From Desulfofarcimen acetoxidans DSM 771 (GTDB taxonomy: Bacteria > Bacillota > Desulfotomaculia > Desulfotomaculales > Desulfofarciminaceae), in the NCBI RefSeq assembly GCF_000024205.1, contig NC_013216.1, forward strand, positions 4,216,001-4,280,000: a stretch of DNA of 64,000 nucleotides, in the 5' to 3' direction. The translations under genes were made by a program, and so were the position numbers. Within the stretch, counting starts at the first letter, position 1. Every line of letters starts with the position of its first letter. The notes beneath the pieces were generated by a model. It was not told the origin of the DNA and made no database searches. It saw nothing but the letters and a program-made list of their open reading frames with translations. Below are positions 32,941-43,620 of this stretch, piece by piece.

Positions 32941-34379
32941 TATCTGGCAGGCAAAAATGTTCTGTTATCACGAATAATAACAGGAGCGTCTATTTTACTT
33001 GTTTTTCCGTTAATGCTCATCATCTTCTTACCAACTGTGAAAACAACTGACAAATCTTTATTAGTCAGGTTAACCGATTTAGATTTTTCGTCCCATTTAA
33101 TTTCGGTACCCAGTGCTTCACCCAAATAACGAATAGGCACATAAACCCTATCATTATCAATAAATGATGCTGTATCCATGCTAATGTCTTTGCCGTTTAC
33201 ATTATAATTTTTCTGACCCACAATAAATTTAATATTTGGCACCTCTGGTACTGCGCTATTCTTTTGATTGTTCTGTTTGCTATCTTTAACTGTTTGCTGT
33301 TTTTGGTAATCCATTCGCAGCAGTCCTTTAGGAGTTGAGGCAAAAACAATTACACCATCACCCACAGCAGTACACTCAATGTCCGTTACCTTACCCAAAA
33401 CACCTTTAGTCACAGGACTCCAAGTTACTCCATAATCCTCTGACACCAATACACATTTATCTGCTGCAGTACCCGCAAAGATACGTCCTTTGGTAGTTCC
33501 CGCAATACTTACGATTTTACTTTTTGAATATTTTGGCAACCATTCAAATTGAGGCCGGTTCCACGAAAGCCCACCATCTTGAGAAATATATATGCCGGCT
33601 GAAATAATAGGATTGCATGCAACTAAAGTATAATTATTGCCATCCGCTATGGAAATAATTTTACCAAATTCTGATGAGGAAGAGGAAGAGGATAATTTAA
33701 TACCCGTATCGCGCCAGTCAACTCCACCATTATTTGTAGATAATATACTTTCATTGTTGTCGTATATAACAAAATAAGTTTTATCATTAATAACTGCCAC
33801 ACTATCATTCTGTTGTGGTATTTTTCCCTTTATAAAATAGTTCCATGACTTACCACCGTCATCAGAAGCCATTAAATTTTTCTTACCAAGATGTATGCCA
33901 AATACTCGTTTTTCGGCACCTTTTAAATTATAAAAGGCTTTTTGATCATCAAGATATTCCCAGCGATTACCTCCATCTTTACTGGATACTGTAAAATATT
34001 GTTTCTTAATATTATGGCGACCAGACAAAACAAGAGTTTTATCCTTTAAAAAAGCTATATCGTATAAAGTGCATTTATCTTTTAAAATTGTGTTATTGAT
34101 ATTTAAGTTAATTTCATTCCATGTATTACCATTATCATTGCTTCTATATAATTTGTCATCTATTATGTCATCTGATTTATTATCTACTATTACATATAAT
34201 ATCTTGTTTAATTGAAAATCCGGATGAATACAAATTTGCTTAACCTTTTTATCGAAAACTTTATCAAATTTATACTCATCGGCTATACACATTGATGGAA
34301 TTATAAAAAATATAAAGGTTATAATTGTAATATTAAACAGCTTACGAATAATAATCCCTCCATTATAGATATATTTCAA
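32874..34379 (-). CDS. Exported BNR/Asp-box propeller protein with truncated copper amine oxidase-like domain
   Basis: The 501-residue protein starts at TTG with GAGG seven bases upstream. A second GGAGG lies inside, before an ATT codon. A signal peptide (KLFNITIITFIFFIIPSMCIA) leads into Asp-box repeats such as SNDNGNTW, SKDGGNRW, SDDGGKSW, STNNGGVDW and SQDGGLSW, forming a sialidase-like propeller. Residues 400-480 match the CuAO_N1-like domain of Clostridia surface proteins (VPIRYLGEALGTEIKWDEKS). After FLPARY the chain leaves the family and reads TRKNLKREKLSFQIFTG, encoded by the palindromic element, so the domain is cut. Its ligand is unknown. Confidence 0.8.
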   Translation of the reverse strand: MKYIYNGGIIIRKLFNITIITFIFFIIPSMCIADEYKFDKVFDKKVKQICIHPDFQLNKILYVIVDNKSDDIIDDKLYRSNDNGNTWNEINLNINNTILKDKCTLYDIAFLKDKTLVLSGRHNIKKQYFTVSSKDGGNRWEYLDDQKAFYNLKGAEKRVFGIHLGKKNLMASDDGGKSWNYFIKGKIPQQNDSVAVINDKTYFVIYDNNESILSTNNGGVDWRDTGIKLSSSSSSSEFGKIISIADGNNYTLVACNPIISAGIYISQDGGLSWNRPQFEWLPKYSKSKIVSIAGTTKGRIFAGTAADKCVLVSEDYGVTWSPVTKGVLGKVTDIECTAVGDGVIVFASTPKGLLRMDYQKQQTVKDSKQNNQKNSAVPEVPNIKFIVGQKNYNVNGKDISMDTASFIDNDRVYVPIRYLGEALGTEIKWDEKSKSVNLTNKDLSVVFTVGKKMMSINGKTSKIDAPVIIRDNRTFLPARYTRKNLKREKLSFQIFTGVWPQ

Positions 34380-34608
34380 AATACTTCCTCAATATAAATT
34401 AGCAAGGCTTGATCATTAGACAATTTCTATTATTTTAGCTCAATTTTACAAACATGTAAATAGAGAAAAAATGAGTAGCTAGTTCAGGAAAATCTTGATC
34501 AATGATACTTTGAATTAAAACAATACTGTCTAAATATACTTAAGAATTAAAGTTGTCAACAGATAAAAATTTGAAATTAAAATTGCTAAATTTTAAAAAT
34601 CAGATCCA
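34380..34608. other. Intergenic, no gene
   Basis: AT-rich spacer between the dehydratase 3' end and the BNR protein start. No named repeat seen. Confidence 0.4.
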
Positions 34609-36447
34609 CTAACCAACCATATCTTTTCGATATATCTTTATATTTGGAAGGAGAACCGTCAATGCTTTAAAAACGTCCCCAGTCACAACATCCCATCCCA
34701 ACTCCCTCAAACGAAGAATTTCCAACTCCAATGTCTCCAAATTCACACTCCCCGCATTAGCCACAAATATCCTCCTATGCCGGGTAGCAGAAGAACCCTC
34801 TTCTGCCGTCAGCAATTCCTCAAACAGCTTCTCCCCCGGCCTAATCCCGGTAAATTTAATTTCACAATCCACTCCCGACAAATCAATAATACATTTAGCT
34901 AAATCCACAATCTTCACCGGCTCACCCATGTCCAGCACAAATATCTCCCCGCCCTGAGCCATAGCCCCAGCCTGAATCACTAACTGCACAGCCTCGGGTA
35001 TAGTCATAAAGTACCTCTTCATTTCCGGGTGAGTAACAGTAACCGGCCCTCCCTGAGCAATCTGCCGCTTAAAGATAGGCACTACACTGCCATTGCTCCC
35101 CAAGACATTGCCAAACCGAACAGCCGCATAAACAGTATCACTTATACTGTTCATCTGCTGCAATATCAGCTCAGCCAAACGCTTGGTAGCCCCCATAACA
35201 CTGGAAGGATTAACTGCTTTATCTGTTGAAAGCATAATAAAAACATCTGTTCCAACCCTGTCGGCTGCTTCTGCTAAATTCTTTGTACCCAAAACATTCG
35301 TCTTCACTGACTCATCAGGATGCAGCTCCATCAGAGGTACATGCTTATGCGCAGCAGCATGAAAAACCACTGACGGTCTATATTTCTTAAAAATCAAATT
35401 AATCTTTTGCCTGTCCCTTATATCAGCAATCACTATCTCAATAGGCAGATCGCTGCCATGCATTTCACGAAGCTCAAAGACTATATTATGTATGCTGTTC
35501 TCACCATGCCCCAAAACAACCAGAAGCTTGGGCTTAAACCTGACCACCTGCCTGCATAGCTCTGAACCAATCGAACCGCCGGCACCGGAAACCAAAACCA
35601 CCCTATCTGTTAAATAACCGGCAATCTCGCTTAAATCTACCTCAACAGGCTCTCTGCCCAATAAATCTTCCACCTGAATATCGCGAATATGATTTACGGT
35701 CACTTGCCCGCTGATTAACTGGTAAACACCCGGCAATATCTTTAATTTTACCTGTGAATTGTGACACTTCTCGACAGTTTCCTTTATAACTTGTCCGGAC
35801 ACTGACGGCATAGCGATAATTACTTCTTTAATTCTGTATTTTTCGATAATCGACGGCAATTCTTCACGTTTCCCTAACACCGGTATGCCCAGGATAACCA
35901 TACCCTGCTTACTTGCATCATCATCAATAAATCCTACCGGCAAATACTCACTGTTATGGTTCATTAATTCGCGAACCACCAGCACCCCGGCATCACCGGC
36001 ACCAACTATAAGCGTTTTCCTTTTATCCAGTGGGCAGCCGGCCACGGCAAATTTCTTCTTCTGTACATATATTCTCCAGCACAACCTGGAACCGCCAATC
36101 AGAATAATACTAAAAGCCCAGGACATTAATACTACACTTCTGGGTAACGGGGTAAAAATAAAATATGTCAAAGCAATGACAACAAGTTTTCCTGTTGTAA
36201 CCGCTTTTACTATAGTCACTAACTCACCTATGCTGGCATAGGCCCATACTCTTTGATAAAGGCCAAAAAAATAAAAAAAGACAAGCATAACAAGCGCACA
36301 AACCGGGGCAAAATTAATATAGTTAACTAAAGCCTTGCTTAATTCAGGCCAACTGGGGAAACGGATAAACAGTGAAACGAGCAAAGACATAATCACCAAC
36401 AGAAAATCACAACACAGTAAAACCAGTAATCTTGCCTTACCACTCAT
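34609..36447 (-). CDS. CapD/PglF-type nucleoside-diphosphate-sugar 4,6-dehydratase
   Basis: The 612-residue membrane protein has four N-terminal transmembrane helices, a first Rossmann domain (LIVGAGDAGVLVVREL) and a second SDR domain with VLVSGAGGSIGSELCRQ, AAAHKHVPLMELHP, LSTDKAVNPSSVMGATKRLAE (Ser-Met-Lys catalytic set in place of Tyr-x3-Lys) and RPGEKLFEELLTAEE. The family makes 4-keto-6-deoxy sugars such as those leading to bacillosamine or FucNAc. It is probably the first step for an amino sugar of the polysaccharide. A decayed copy of its N-terminal part remains at 56.3 kb. Confidence 0.9.
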   Translation of the reverse strand: MSGKARLLVLLCCDFLLVIMSLLVSLFIRFPSWPELSKALVNYINFAPVCALVMLVFFYFFGLYQRVWAYASIGELVTIVKAVTTGKLVVIALTYFIFTPLPRSVVLMSWAFSIILIGGSRLCWRIYVQKKKFAVAGCPLDKRKTLIVGAGDAGVLVVRELMNHNSEYLPVGFIDDDASKQGMVILGIPVLGKREELPSIIEKYRIKEVIIAMPSVSGQVIKETVEKCHNSQVKLKILPGVYQLISGQVTVNHIRDIQVEDLLGREPVEVDLSEIAGYLTDRVVLVSGAGGSIGSELCRQVVRFKPKLLVVLGHGENSIHNIVFELREMHGSDLPIEIVIADIRDRQKINLIFKKYRPSVVFHAAAHKHVPLMELHPDESVKTNVLGTKNLAEAADRVGTDVFIMLSTDKAVNPSSVMGATKRLAELILQQMNSISDTVYAAVRFGNVLGSNGSVVPIFKRQIAQGGPVTVTHPEMKRYFMTIPEAVQLVIQAGAMAQGGEIFVLDMGEPVKIVDLAKCIIDLSGVDCEIKFTGIRPGEKLFEELLTAEEGSSATRHRRIFVANAGSVNLETLELEILRLRELGWDVVTGDVFKALTVLLPNIKIYRKDMVG

Positions 36448-36804
36448 TTAAATTCACCAAATCCTCTCTTAATAAAGCAAATTATACTAACAACAGTCAT
36501 ACTTTCATCTAAAGTTTTATTTACTTCATACACTCTTAAAATCCTGCAAAAGATTAAAAAATTGTTGTATATTTATGTTGTCTATTTATATAAATTCCAC
36601 CTTGAAGCAAATTTTCCTGCATCCCGTCTCTGGTATTAATATCAAAATAATTAAGTTTAGATTAATTATTTATTAAAAATTCTCCGGTTTAAAAACGTTA
36701 AGGCAGGTGAAGGTCCCCTGCCTTTTGTTAACAAATAAATTAGAGTATTGTACAAGAATTCTTGCAAATCCCGGGGTTGTAGCGACCACGGTCCCGGAAC
36801 CAAT
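36448..36804. other. Spacer with GGCAGG terminator
   Basis: The hairpin at 36702-36726 (GGCAGG/CCTGCC, T-run) is a degenerate relative of the repeat-borne terminators at 5160, 18222 and 28820. No gene seen. Confidence 0.5.
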
Positions 36805-37818
36805 CTAATCTCCATATCCATCTGGATTACTTGACTGCCAGTTCCAAGAATCAGCACACATCTCCTCAATACCCCTTTGGGCAACCCAGCCAAGTTCTAT
36901 CCTTGCTTTTGTCGGATCAGCATAGCAAATAGCTACATCACCGGCCCTTCTTTCTACCAGTAAATACGGCACCTTCCTGCCCGAGACATTTTCAAAGGAC
37001 GCTACCATTTCAAGTACACTATAACCTTTTCCCGTACCCAAGTTATATGCATCAATGCCGCTGCCGGATATAATCTTCTCCAAAGCCTTCAGATGTCCAT
37101 GGGCAAGATCCACAACATGAATGTAATCCCTTACTCCTGTGCCATCGGAAGTAGGATAGTCACTGCCGAACACTTTGAGTTCCTTTAGCTTACCTACCGC
37201 AACCAGTGTAATGTAGGGCATGAGGTTGTTAGGGATACCACTGGGATCCTCACCGATAAGCCCACTCTTGTGCGCACCTATGGGATTAAAATAGCGAAGA
37301 AGTGCAATACTCCAAGCTTTATCAGATGCATAAAGATCCTTTAGCAGTTCCTCTATCATCAGCTTAGTACGTCCATAGGGGTTGGTAGCCCCCAATAAGC
37401 AATCCTCAGCGATAGGCACACATCCGGGTATACCATATACTGTAGCCGATGAGCTAAACACCAAATTCCTCACACCGTATTTCTGCATAACCTGGCAAAG
37501 CACAAGAGTACCGGTAATATTATTGTGATAATAGCGCAGGGGAATTCGTACTGACTCACCTACTGCTTTAAGACCGGCAAAATGTATTACCGCCTCTATG
37601 CTATTCTCGGAAAAAACCTTCTCAACCCCTTCACTATCTAAAACATCAACCTCGTAAAACTTGACATGCTTGCCCGTTATCCAGTTCACACGTTTCAAAG
37701 ACTCAGTCTTGCTGTTTGATAAATTATCTATCACTACAACTTCATAACCGGCATTGAGCAGTTCCACACACGTGTGACTACCGATATATCCTACTCCTCC
37801 CGTAACCAGTATCGCCAT
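36805..37818 (-). CDS. galE: UDP-glucose 4-epimerase, copy 2
   Basis: From the ATG after GGAGG ([17 protein letters not shown]) the protein has 337 residues. An in-frame upstream extension of 21 residues lacks support. It carries [15 protein letters not shown] and [12 protein letters not shown]. It is clearly homologous to but diverged from the copy at 15.4 kb, and the NAD loop reads GGVGYIGS instead of GGAGYIGS. It lies behind ugd copy 3 as part of a UDP-sugar group. Confidence 0.93.
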   Translation of the reverse strand: MAILVTGGVGYIGSHTCVELLNAGYEVVVIDNLSNSKTESLKRVNWITGKHVKFYEVDVLDSEGVEKVFSENSIEAVIHFAGLKAVGESVRIPLRYYHNNITGTLVLCQVMQKYGVRNLVFSSSATVYGIPGCVPIAEDCLLGATNPYGRTKLMIEELLKDLYASDKAWSIALLRYFNPIGAHKSGLIGEDPSGIPNNLMPYITLVAVGKLKELKVFGSDYPTSDGTGVRDYIHVVDLAHGHLKALEKIISGSGIDAYNLGTGKGYSVLEMVASFENVSGRKVPYLLVERRAGDVAICYADPTKARIELGWVAQRGIEEMCADSWNWQSSNPDGYGD

Positions 37819-38004
37819 AAATTTAACCTCCAACAGATCTATTAACACCTGCAAAAATCGTATCAAACCTAACAATGACACACCTTCCAGACATTTACCT
37901 AAACTGAACCTCTATTAATACTACAGCATTATACTTTTGAATACTTTTAATAATATTGTGAAATAAGCCAGATAAGATTTTTCTTCATTTTTTTTATATC
38001 TTTC

Positions 38005-39381
38005 TTAAGCACTATAAAAACGTTGATTTGTGCTGTACTTATTGCTTAAATTAATAGCTCGATTTTCTACTACAGCTTGTCTTCCAATAGAATAATACTC
38101 CACTCCTGCATTTCTCATAGACTCAATACCATAAATATTCCGGCCATCAAATACCAGCGGCGTCCGCATCAGATTTTTATAGTCCTCCGGCTTAATTGCT
38201 TTAATTTCGTCCCATTCGGTGAAGATAAAACTTACATTAGCATCGGAAAGAGCCTCCTCTGGTTTCTTTACGTACTTAATTTTATACTCACTCTCTGGAT
38301 ACTTCTGCCTAAAATTATCGCTGCCGACAGGATCATAAGCGTATACCCGTGCCCCTCGCTCCAATAGTAATGGAACATTTGCAAGAGAAGGAGCCTCCCT
38401 TAAATCATCCGTCTCGGGCTTAAATGTCAATCCCAATACTGCTACCTTCAGACCATCAAAAGTAATTAGCCTATTTGAAGCCTTTCTATATAAAATTGTC
38501 TTCTGATCATTATTTACCATAATAGCAGATCTAATAGTCCGTAGCTCATAACCGTTCTGCCTGGCCATATAATCCAGTGCCTTAGTATCCTTAGGGAAAC
38601 AACTACCACCATAACCGATACCGGCACTTAAGAATTTACTGCCGATACGTTCATCAAATGACATTCCTCGCGCTACATCCTGAATATCTGCGCCAACAAG
38701 TTCGCATAGATTAGCAATGTCATTCATATAAGATATCTTTAATGCCAGAAAGTCATTGGAAGCATATTTAATCATCTCCGCCGAACGCCTACTTACCGAT
38801 ACAATTGGTAGATTAAATGGCTCATATATTTTCATAAGCATTTCCTTAGCCCATATACTATCGGTACCTATGATGATTCTCGCCGCCTCCAGAGTATCGC
38901 GTACCGCCGTACCCTGAGCTAGAAATTCTGGGTTACTGGCAACCTCTACTTTAACATCATTAATTATAAAATCCTTAATAAACTGCTCCACTTTATCATT
39001 GGTCCCAACTGGAACTGTTGATTTTACTACCACAAGACAGTCTTTCTCTATAGTTTCCGCAATTTGCCTTGCAACGGTAGCTATGTAGGATAGATTGGCA
39101 GAACCGTCGGGCTGCTCGGGAGTACCTACACCAATAAAAACGGCATCTGCATCTTTGTAGGCTTGAATAAAATCTGTAGTAAAATCGAGCCTACCTAGGG
39201 CGGAATTTTTCTGCATCATTTTCTCCAATCCTGTTTCATAGATAGGAGAGATACCTTGTTTAAGCATATTAATTTTTTGTTGATCAATATCGACACATGT
39301 GACATGATGACCAACTTCAGCAAAACAGACTCCGGCTACCAGACCTACATAGCCCGTACCGGCCACTGATATTTTATACAT
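38005..39381 (-). CDS. ugd: UDP-glucose 6-dehydrogenase, copy 3
   Basis: The 458-residue protein has [44 protein letters not shown] and LTFKPETDDLREAPS (Glu in place of the Gly of the other copies). It is the most diverged of the three and lies in the capsule cluster between galE and the galU relic. Its retention beside an intact second copy suggests either redundancy or different regulation. Confidence 0.94.
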   Translation of the reverse strand: MYKISVAGTGYVGLVAGVCFAEVGHHVTCVDIDQQKINMLKQGISPIYETGLEKMMQKNSALGRLDFTTDFIQAYKDADAVFIGVGTPEQPDGSANLSYIATVARQIAETIEKDCLVVVKSTVPVGTNDKVEQFIKDFIINDVKVEVASNPEFLAQGTAVRDTLEAARIIIGTDSIWAKEMLMKIYEPFNLPIVSVSRRSAEMIKYASNDFLALKISYMNDIANLCELVGADIQDVARGMSFDERIGSKFLSAGIGYGGSCFPKDTKALDYMARQNGYELRTIRSAIMVNNDQKTILYRKASNRLITFDGLKVAVLGLTFKPETDDLREAPSLANVPLLLERGARVYAYDPVGSDNFRQKYPESEYKIKYVKKPEEALSDANVSFIFTEWDEIKAIKPEDYKNLMRTPLVFDGRNIYGIESMRNAGVEYYSIGRQAVVENRAINLSNKYSTNQRFYSA

Positions 39382-39484
39382 AGTACTCTATACACTCCTT
39401 TCCATATTTATTTAAGATGCTAATAATATGATTTATCTCTAATTTGTATTGGTTGATTGTATTACTTTTTAAAACCAATAGTCA

Positions 39485-39604
39485 CATTGATTGAATCGCA
39501 GGATTGCCTACTATTAGCAGCATTTTCTTTAGGCATCACTTTTGTAGCAGGTAAAAACAATTACCTAAACCTGCTGCTGGTATGACTGCTTTGGCTACTT
39601 TCAT
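39485..39604 (-). pseudogene. galU: UTP-glucose-1-phosphate uridylyltransferase, N-terminal relic
   Basis: The minus strand begins MKVAKAVIPAAGLGNCF, shifts frame to LPATKVMPKE and again to MLLIVGNPAIQSM. This follows the GalU N-terminus (AVIPAAGLGTRFLPATKxxPKEMLP). About 40 of roughly 290 residues remain, with Thr-Arg of the nucleotide-binding loop changed to Asn-Cys. It stands just upstream of ugd, so the original order was probably galU-ugd-galE. Confidence 0.75.
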
Positions 39605-39648
39605 TAACATCATCCCTCACCATAAGTGTTTTGTAATAACAATAATTT

Positions 39649-40443
39649 CTACCAATCAATACCAAACTGGCCTAAGCTGTGTTCATCATTATGAAAATCT
39701 GAACCGCCTGTCATTAGCAAACCAAACTCTTCGGCAATTTTTTTATAACGTTTGTTATCCTCTTTATCCTGCTTACGGTGCCAAACTTCAATACCATCAA
39801 AGTTAAGATCTAAAAGCTCGCGAACCAAATCATCATCACCTATTAAAACGGGATGAGCTAAAACAGCTAAACCACCTGCATTATGTATTAATTCTATTGC
39901 TTTTTGGGGTTTTATAATTAATTTATCTATTGCTGCAGGTTTACCATCAGCCAGATATTTATCAAACACTGTTTGTATATCAGATACAAAGCCATTCTTA
40001 ACAATGGCTTTGGCAATGTGAGGGCGCCCTATGTTTCCTTCACCGGAAAACTCTCGTACATCTTCTATTGTTATAGACATATTCAGTTCTTTAAATTTAT
40101 TAATAATCCGTAATGCCCGTGCCTCTCTACCTTCATTTAACTGGACCAATATTTCGTTTAACTCCATATTTTCAAATATATTATAACCCAACACATCTAC
40201 ACTTTTTCCCTTATGCTTGGCGCTAAGTTCTACTCCTGGAATCACTTTAATTCCTAGTTCTTTTCCGGCTTCTACCGCTTCTTTAACACCACTCATTGTA
40301 TCGTGGTCTGTAATTGCTATTGTTTTCAAGCCCAGCCCATAAGCCTTTTGCACTATGTCACTAGGAGTATAAACACCATCTGATGCTGTAGTATGTATAT
40401 GGAGATCAAAATTACCTATTTTAAGAATCTGCTCTAATTGCAA
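39649..40443 (-). CDS. PHP-domain phosphoesterase, possible PAP phosphatase
   Basis: The 264-residue protein has all PHP metal motifs: DLHIHTTASDG, ITDHDTMSG, GVELSA, HPVLIG and GGSDFHND. It resembles the YciV/TrpH branch (RNase AM), in which a characterised relative hydrolyses 3',5'-adenosine bisphosphate. Its placement 18 bases downstream of the APS kinase suggests removal of PAP left by sulfotransferases, an inference from family and context. Start MQLEQILKIGNF follows GGGAGG. Confidence 0.8.
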   Translation of the reverse strand: MQLEQILKIGNFDLHIHTTASDGVYTPSDIVQKAYGLGLKTIAITDHDTMSGVKEAVEAGKELGIKVIPGVELSAKHKGKSVDVLGYNIFENMELNEILVQLNEGREARALRIINKFKELNMSITIEDVREFSGEGNIGRPHIAKAIVKNGFVSDIQTVFDKYLADGKPAAIDKLIIKPQKAIELIHNAGGLAVLAHPVLIGDDDLVRELLDLNFDGIEVWHRKQDKEDNKRYKKIAEEFGLLMTGGSDFHNDEHSLGQFGIDW

Positions 40444-40461
40444 ATGTATACCTCCCTAAAA

Positions 40462-41100
40462 TTAACCAATATTTATTACTGTACTTTGGCCTTTTGAATT
40501 TATATAGCCATTATTCATTAGATAATTAATTACCTGATCTACGCATTCTTCTATTTTTAACTCTTCTGTATCCACTACCAATTCGGGAGTGATTGGGACT
40601 TCATAAGGTGAACTAATTCCCGTAAAATCTTTAATAATACCCTGTCGTGCTTTTTCATACAACCCTTTGGGGTCCCTTTTCTCACATACTTCTAGCCCAC
40701 ATTTTACATAAATCTCTATAAATTCCCCCGTTTTAAACAATTCCCTAACCTTTAGGCGGTCTTCTCTGAATGGAGATATAAAGGCTGATATAACTAATAA
40801 TCCAGCATCTACTAATAATTTTGACACTTCACCAATGCGACGAATGTTCTCTTGACGGTCCTCTGCACTGAAGCCAAGATCCTTATTTAAGCCATGCCTA
40901 ATATTATCTCCATCTAATACATATGAATGAACTTTGCACTTATAAAGTTCCTTTTCTACTTCCACTGCTAGTGTAGACTTACCAGAACCGGACAAACCTG
41001 TAATCCAGAGAACACAACTTTTATGACCGTTTATACGGTACCGATCTTCTTTTTTTACTTTATATTTGTGCCAAACTATGTTTGCTGCTTTAATGCTCAT
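40462..41100 (-). CDS. cysC: Adenylylsulfate (APS) kinase
   Basis: The 212-residue enzyme phosphorylates APS to PAPS, the sulfate donor. It has Walker [50 protein letters not shown] and FISPFREDR. It is a stand-alone kinase, not fused to ATP sulfurylase, which must be elsewhere. The gene is the first of a pair with the PHP phosphatase and stands in the same strand and cluster as two sulfotransferases, so its product probably serves polysaccharide sulfation. Confidence 0.93.
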   Translation of the reverse strand: MSIKAANIVWHKYKVKKEDRYRINGHKSCVLWITGLSGSGKSTLAVEVEKELYKCKVHSYVLDGDNIRHGLNKDLGFSAEDRQENIRRIGEVSKLLVDAGLLVISAFISPFREDRLKVRELFKTGEFIEIYVKCGLEVCEKRDPKGLYEKARQGIIKDFTGISSPYEVPITPELVVDTEELKIEECVDQVINYLMNNGYINSKGQSTVINIG

Positions 41101-41631
41101 TTTTATTCACCTTTTCTTTTAAAGAGTCAATATTGATTTTTAGAGTATCCTATGAACTTTATCCACCCCAAAATATGAATGTGTTAAGGGTCGAAATCTT
41201 TTTTGGTAATCCTAGATGACCGAATAAACCTCTTAAATTTCCTCAAGCAATTCCTCAATACCCATAGTAATCCTAAACCACTCAGCAAATCTCATCAGGC
41301 CATCTCTATGCTAGGTTAAAAATCAAAATCCCTCTCAATCTTGGAAGTCAAAACATAAGTTCTTCGGAACGTCACCCATCTACATTGACAAGTATTTCTT
41401 CCTGTCTACCATGCCTTTTCCAGGGTTTTAATAAAATATACAATCTGCTCCAGATTATTATTGCATTATAATAGTCATTTATATTGTTTATCTCAATCAT
41501 ATGGCAACCATGCTCCAACAGTCGTTTGAATAGAAAATATCCGATAAACCCTACCCCCGATAATCAGATATATCCTTGTTTTGTCTAGTATAGTTGGCAA
41601 GGGTGCATATCCATTGTTCTGGAAAGAGAGA
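41101..41631. other. Intergenic before ISL3; possible degenerate coding
   Basis: Non-coding overall. On the minus strand near 41230-41300 a short stretch reads MRFAEWFRITMGIEELLEEI before a stop, which may be the end of a lost gene. I cannot name it. Confidence 0.3.
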
Positions 41632-43400
41632 GGCTCTTCCTTAATTTTGAGTGAAACACCTTTGTGAAAATGTGTATTTATGGTATTATTAATGTTAAAT
41701 AACACCATAGAGGCACTCAAATTGAACGATAAAGATGCATTATTACTTAGCAATTTTTATCCTAAAGAAGTTAAAATTAATCAAGTTATAGAAAACAACA
41801 GCGGTATTACTATCTTTCTTAAATCTATAACCCATAGCCATGTTTGTCCTAAATGCGGACAAACAACAAAATTCTATCACAGCACCTATAAACGTAGAAT
41901 TCAGGACTTGCCGATTTTAGGGAAATCCGTCTACCTCAATGCCACAGCGTATCGATATAATTGTGAGAATACATCCTGTGACTAAAAAGTTTTTTGTGAA
42001 GAGCTTAGTGGTTTTACCGGTAAATATCGTAGAATGACTTCTCGCTTGGAAGACTTTATCATCACGCTTGCACTTAATACGAGTTGTGAAGGTACTGCCC
42101 GTATTTGTAAACAGATGAATATCAATATTAGCGGTGATACTGTAATTAAGATCCTGTTACGCAATGCCAAATCCATCGATCCTGAGTACGGTGAATTTAT
42201 AGGTGTTGATGATTGGGCCTATAAAAAGGGACATACCTACGGGACCATTATATGTGATGGTGCTTCCCATAAACCAATTGCCCTCTTAGATGGTCGCGAC
42301 GGAAGTGCCTTAAAAGAATGGCTAGAGAGAAATCAACACATTAAAACAGCTACGAGAGATAGAGCCAGTAGTTATGCAAAAGCCATTGAGGAAGCACTGC
42401 CACAGGCGATGCAGATTGCCGACAGATTCCACCTTCACCAAAATCTTTTAAAAGCGATCAAAGACGCACTGGGACGAGAAATTCCAGCAAAAATAATGAT
42501 TCCTATAGCGAATTCAGCTCCTAATTTAGCTGACTCACCAGCTATGGACGAGCCTAAATTAAAAAAAATGTGTTAACTGATGCTGAGAAAAATCGAAGAG
42601 AAACGATTATTAAGATTCAATCTTACTTATCTCAAGGTTATTCAAGTAAAGCCATTTGTGAGATGATGCACACAACTTATAGGCAAATTAGGAAGTTTTC
42701 AATAGGTGATCCCGATATTCTATGCTGCAGTAATAAATTGAAGTCAAATTCCTTATGTAGATCCGAGCTTGATCAATATAAAAACATCATTTTGGAACAA
42801 TTAGCTTTAAAGGCAAAAATCAAAAGTATCTATGAATTAATCCTTGAGAGAGGACATACCGGAAAACGCACTAACTTTTATGATTATTGCAAAAAACTTA
42901 TAGAGAAAAATGATGTTGCTCACCCTACAAACACCAATATTCTTGATGTCAAACTTAATAAGAACAAACCCAAAGGCCATTTCATTGAAAGAAATCGAAT
43001 ATTAAAATACCTTTGGTCTAACTTGAATATTCCATTGGCAGATATTGATTTCATTTTAGAGAGGTATCCATTCTTAAAAGAAATGGGAGATTGTATTTCA
43101 GACTTTCGAAATATTTATGTCAACAAGAGCGTTACACTCTTAAAAGAGTTTGTAGATAAATATGTTAAAAGCAATAACAAGAACCTGAAGTCATTTGCAA
43201 ATGGTATTTTTAAAGACTTTATAGCTGTTAAAAATTCAGTTATCAGTGAATACAGTAATGGATTTATTGAAGGTAATAACAATCGTCTAAAAATGATCAA
43301 ACGCACCATGTATGGAAGAGCCGGTTTAAATCTTCTCAGAGCTAAGATTATCTATTAGCTTTTTATTTTAACTTTTCACACCCAAATTTACGGAAGAACC
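41632..43400 (+). mobile_element. ISL3-family insertion sequence
   Basis: Inverted ends GGCTCTTCCTTAATTTTGAG and GGTTCTTCCGTAAATTTGGG bound a 1.77-kb element, as in ISL3 elements. No matching target duplication was found at the flanks. Confidence 0.8.
41680..43358 (+). pseudogene. ISL3 transposase with one stop and one frameshift
   Basis: The frame opens with a zinc-finger part (HVCPKCGQTTKFYHSTYKRR), is stopped by TAA at 41983-41985 after TSCD, and continues in the same frame with the DDE core (GVDDWAYKKGHTYGTII, RDRASSYAKAIEEALPQ, IADRFHLHQNL). At a run of eight A (42561-42568) the frame shifts into an 262-residue C-terminal part with FANGIFKDFIAVKNSVI and SNGFIEGNNNRLKMIKR, the last acidic region. 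The A-run could allow slippage but the upstream stop makes it a pseudogene. Confidence 0.85.
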
Positions 43401-43415
43401 GGATCTTAGCCAAAA

Positions 43416-43620
43416 GCTCATCATATTATTATGGATTGGAGTGTCTTTTTAGCCACTTGTAATACCCAGCTACACTAATCTGCAATACCTTACATATTGT
43501 TTTTATGCTTTACTTTGTTTTCTCTCTGTTTTCTGTATCCTTAGCCGTTGAAATAATTCTCGTGCAGCTACTTCTTTTGGCTCTTTGCAAAAATATAAGC
43601 ACTTTTTAAAATATCATTAG
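43416..43620 (-). pseudogene. IS3-family OrfA/OrfB relic
   Basis: The minus strand reads KEPKEVAARELFQRLRIQK, then in another frame ICKVLQISVAGYYKWLKRHS, the junction of OrfA and OrfB in IS3 elements. Two stops follow. The next 290 bases to the wzx gene show nothing recognisable. Confidence 0.65.
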
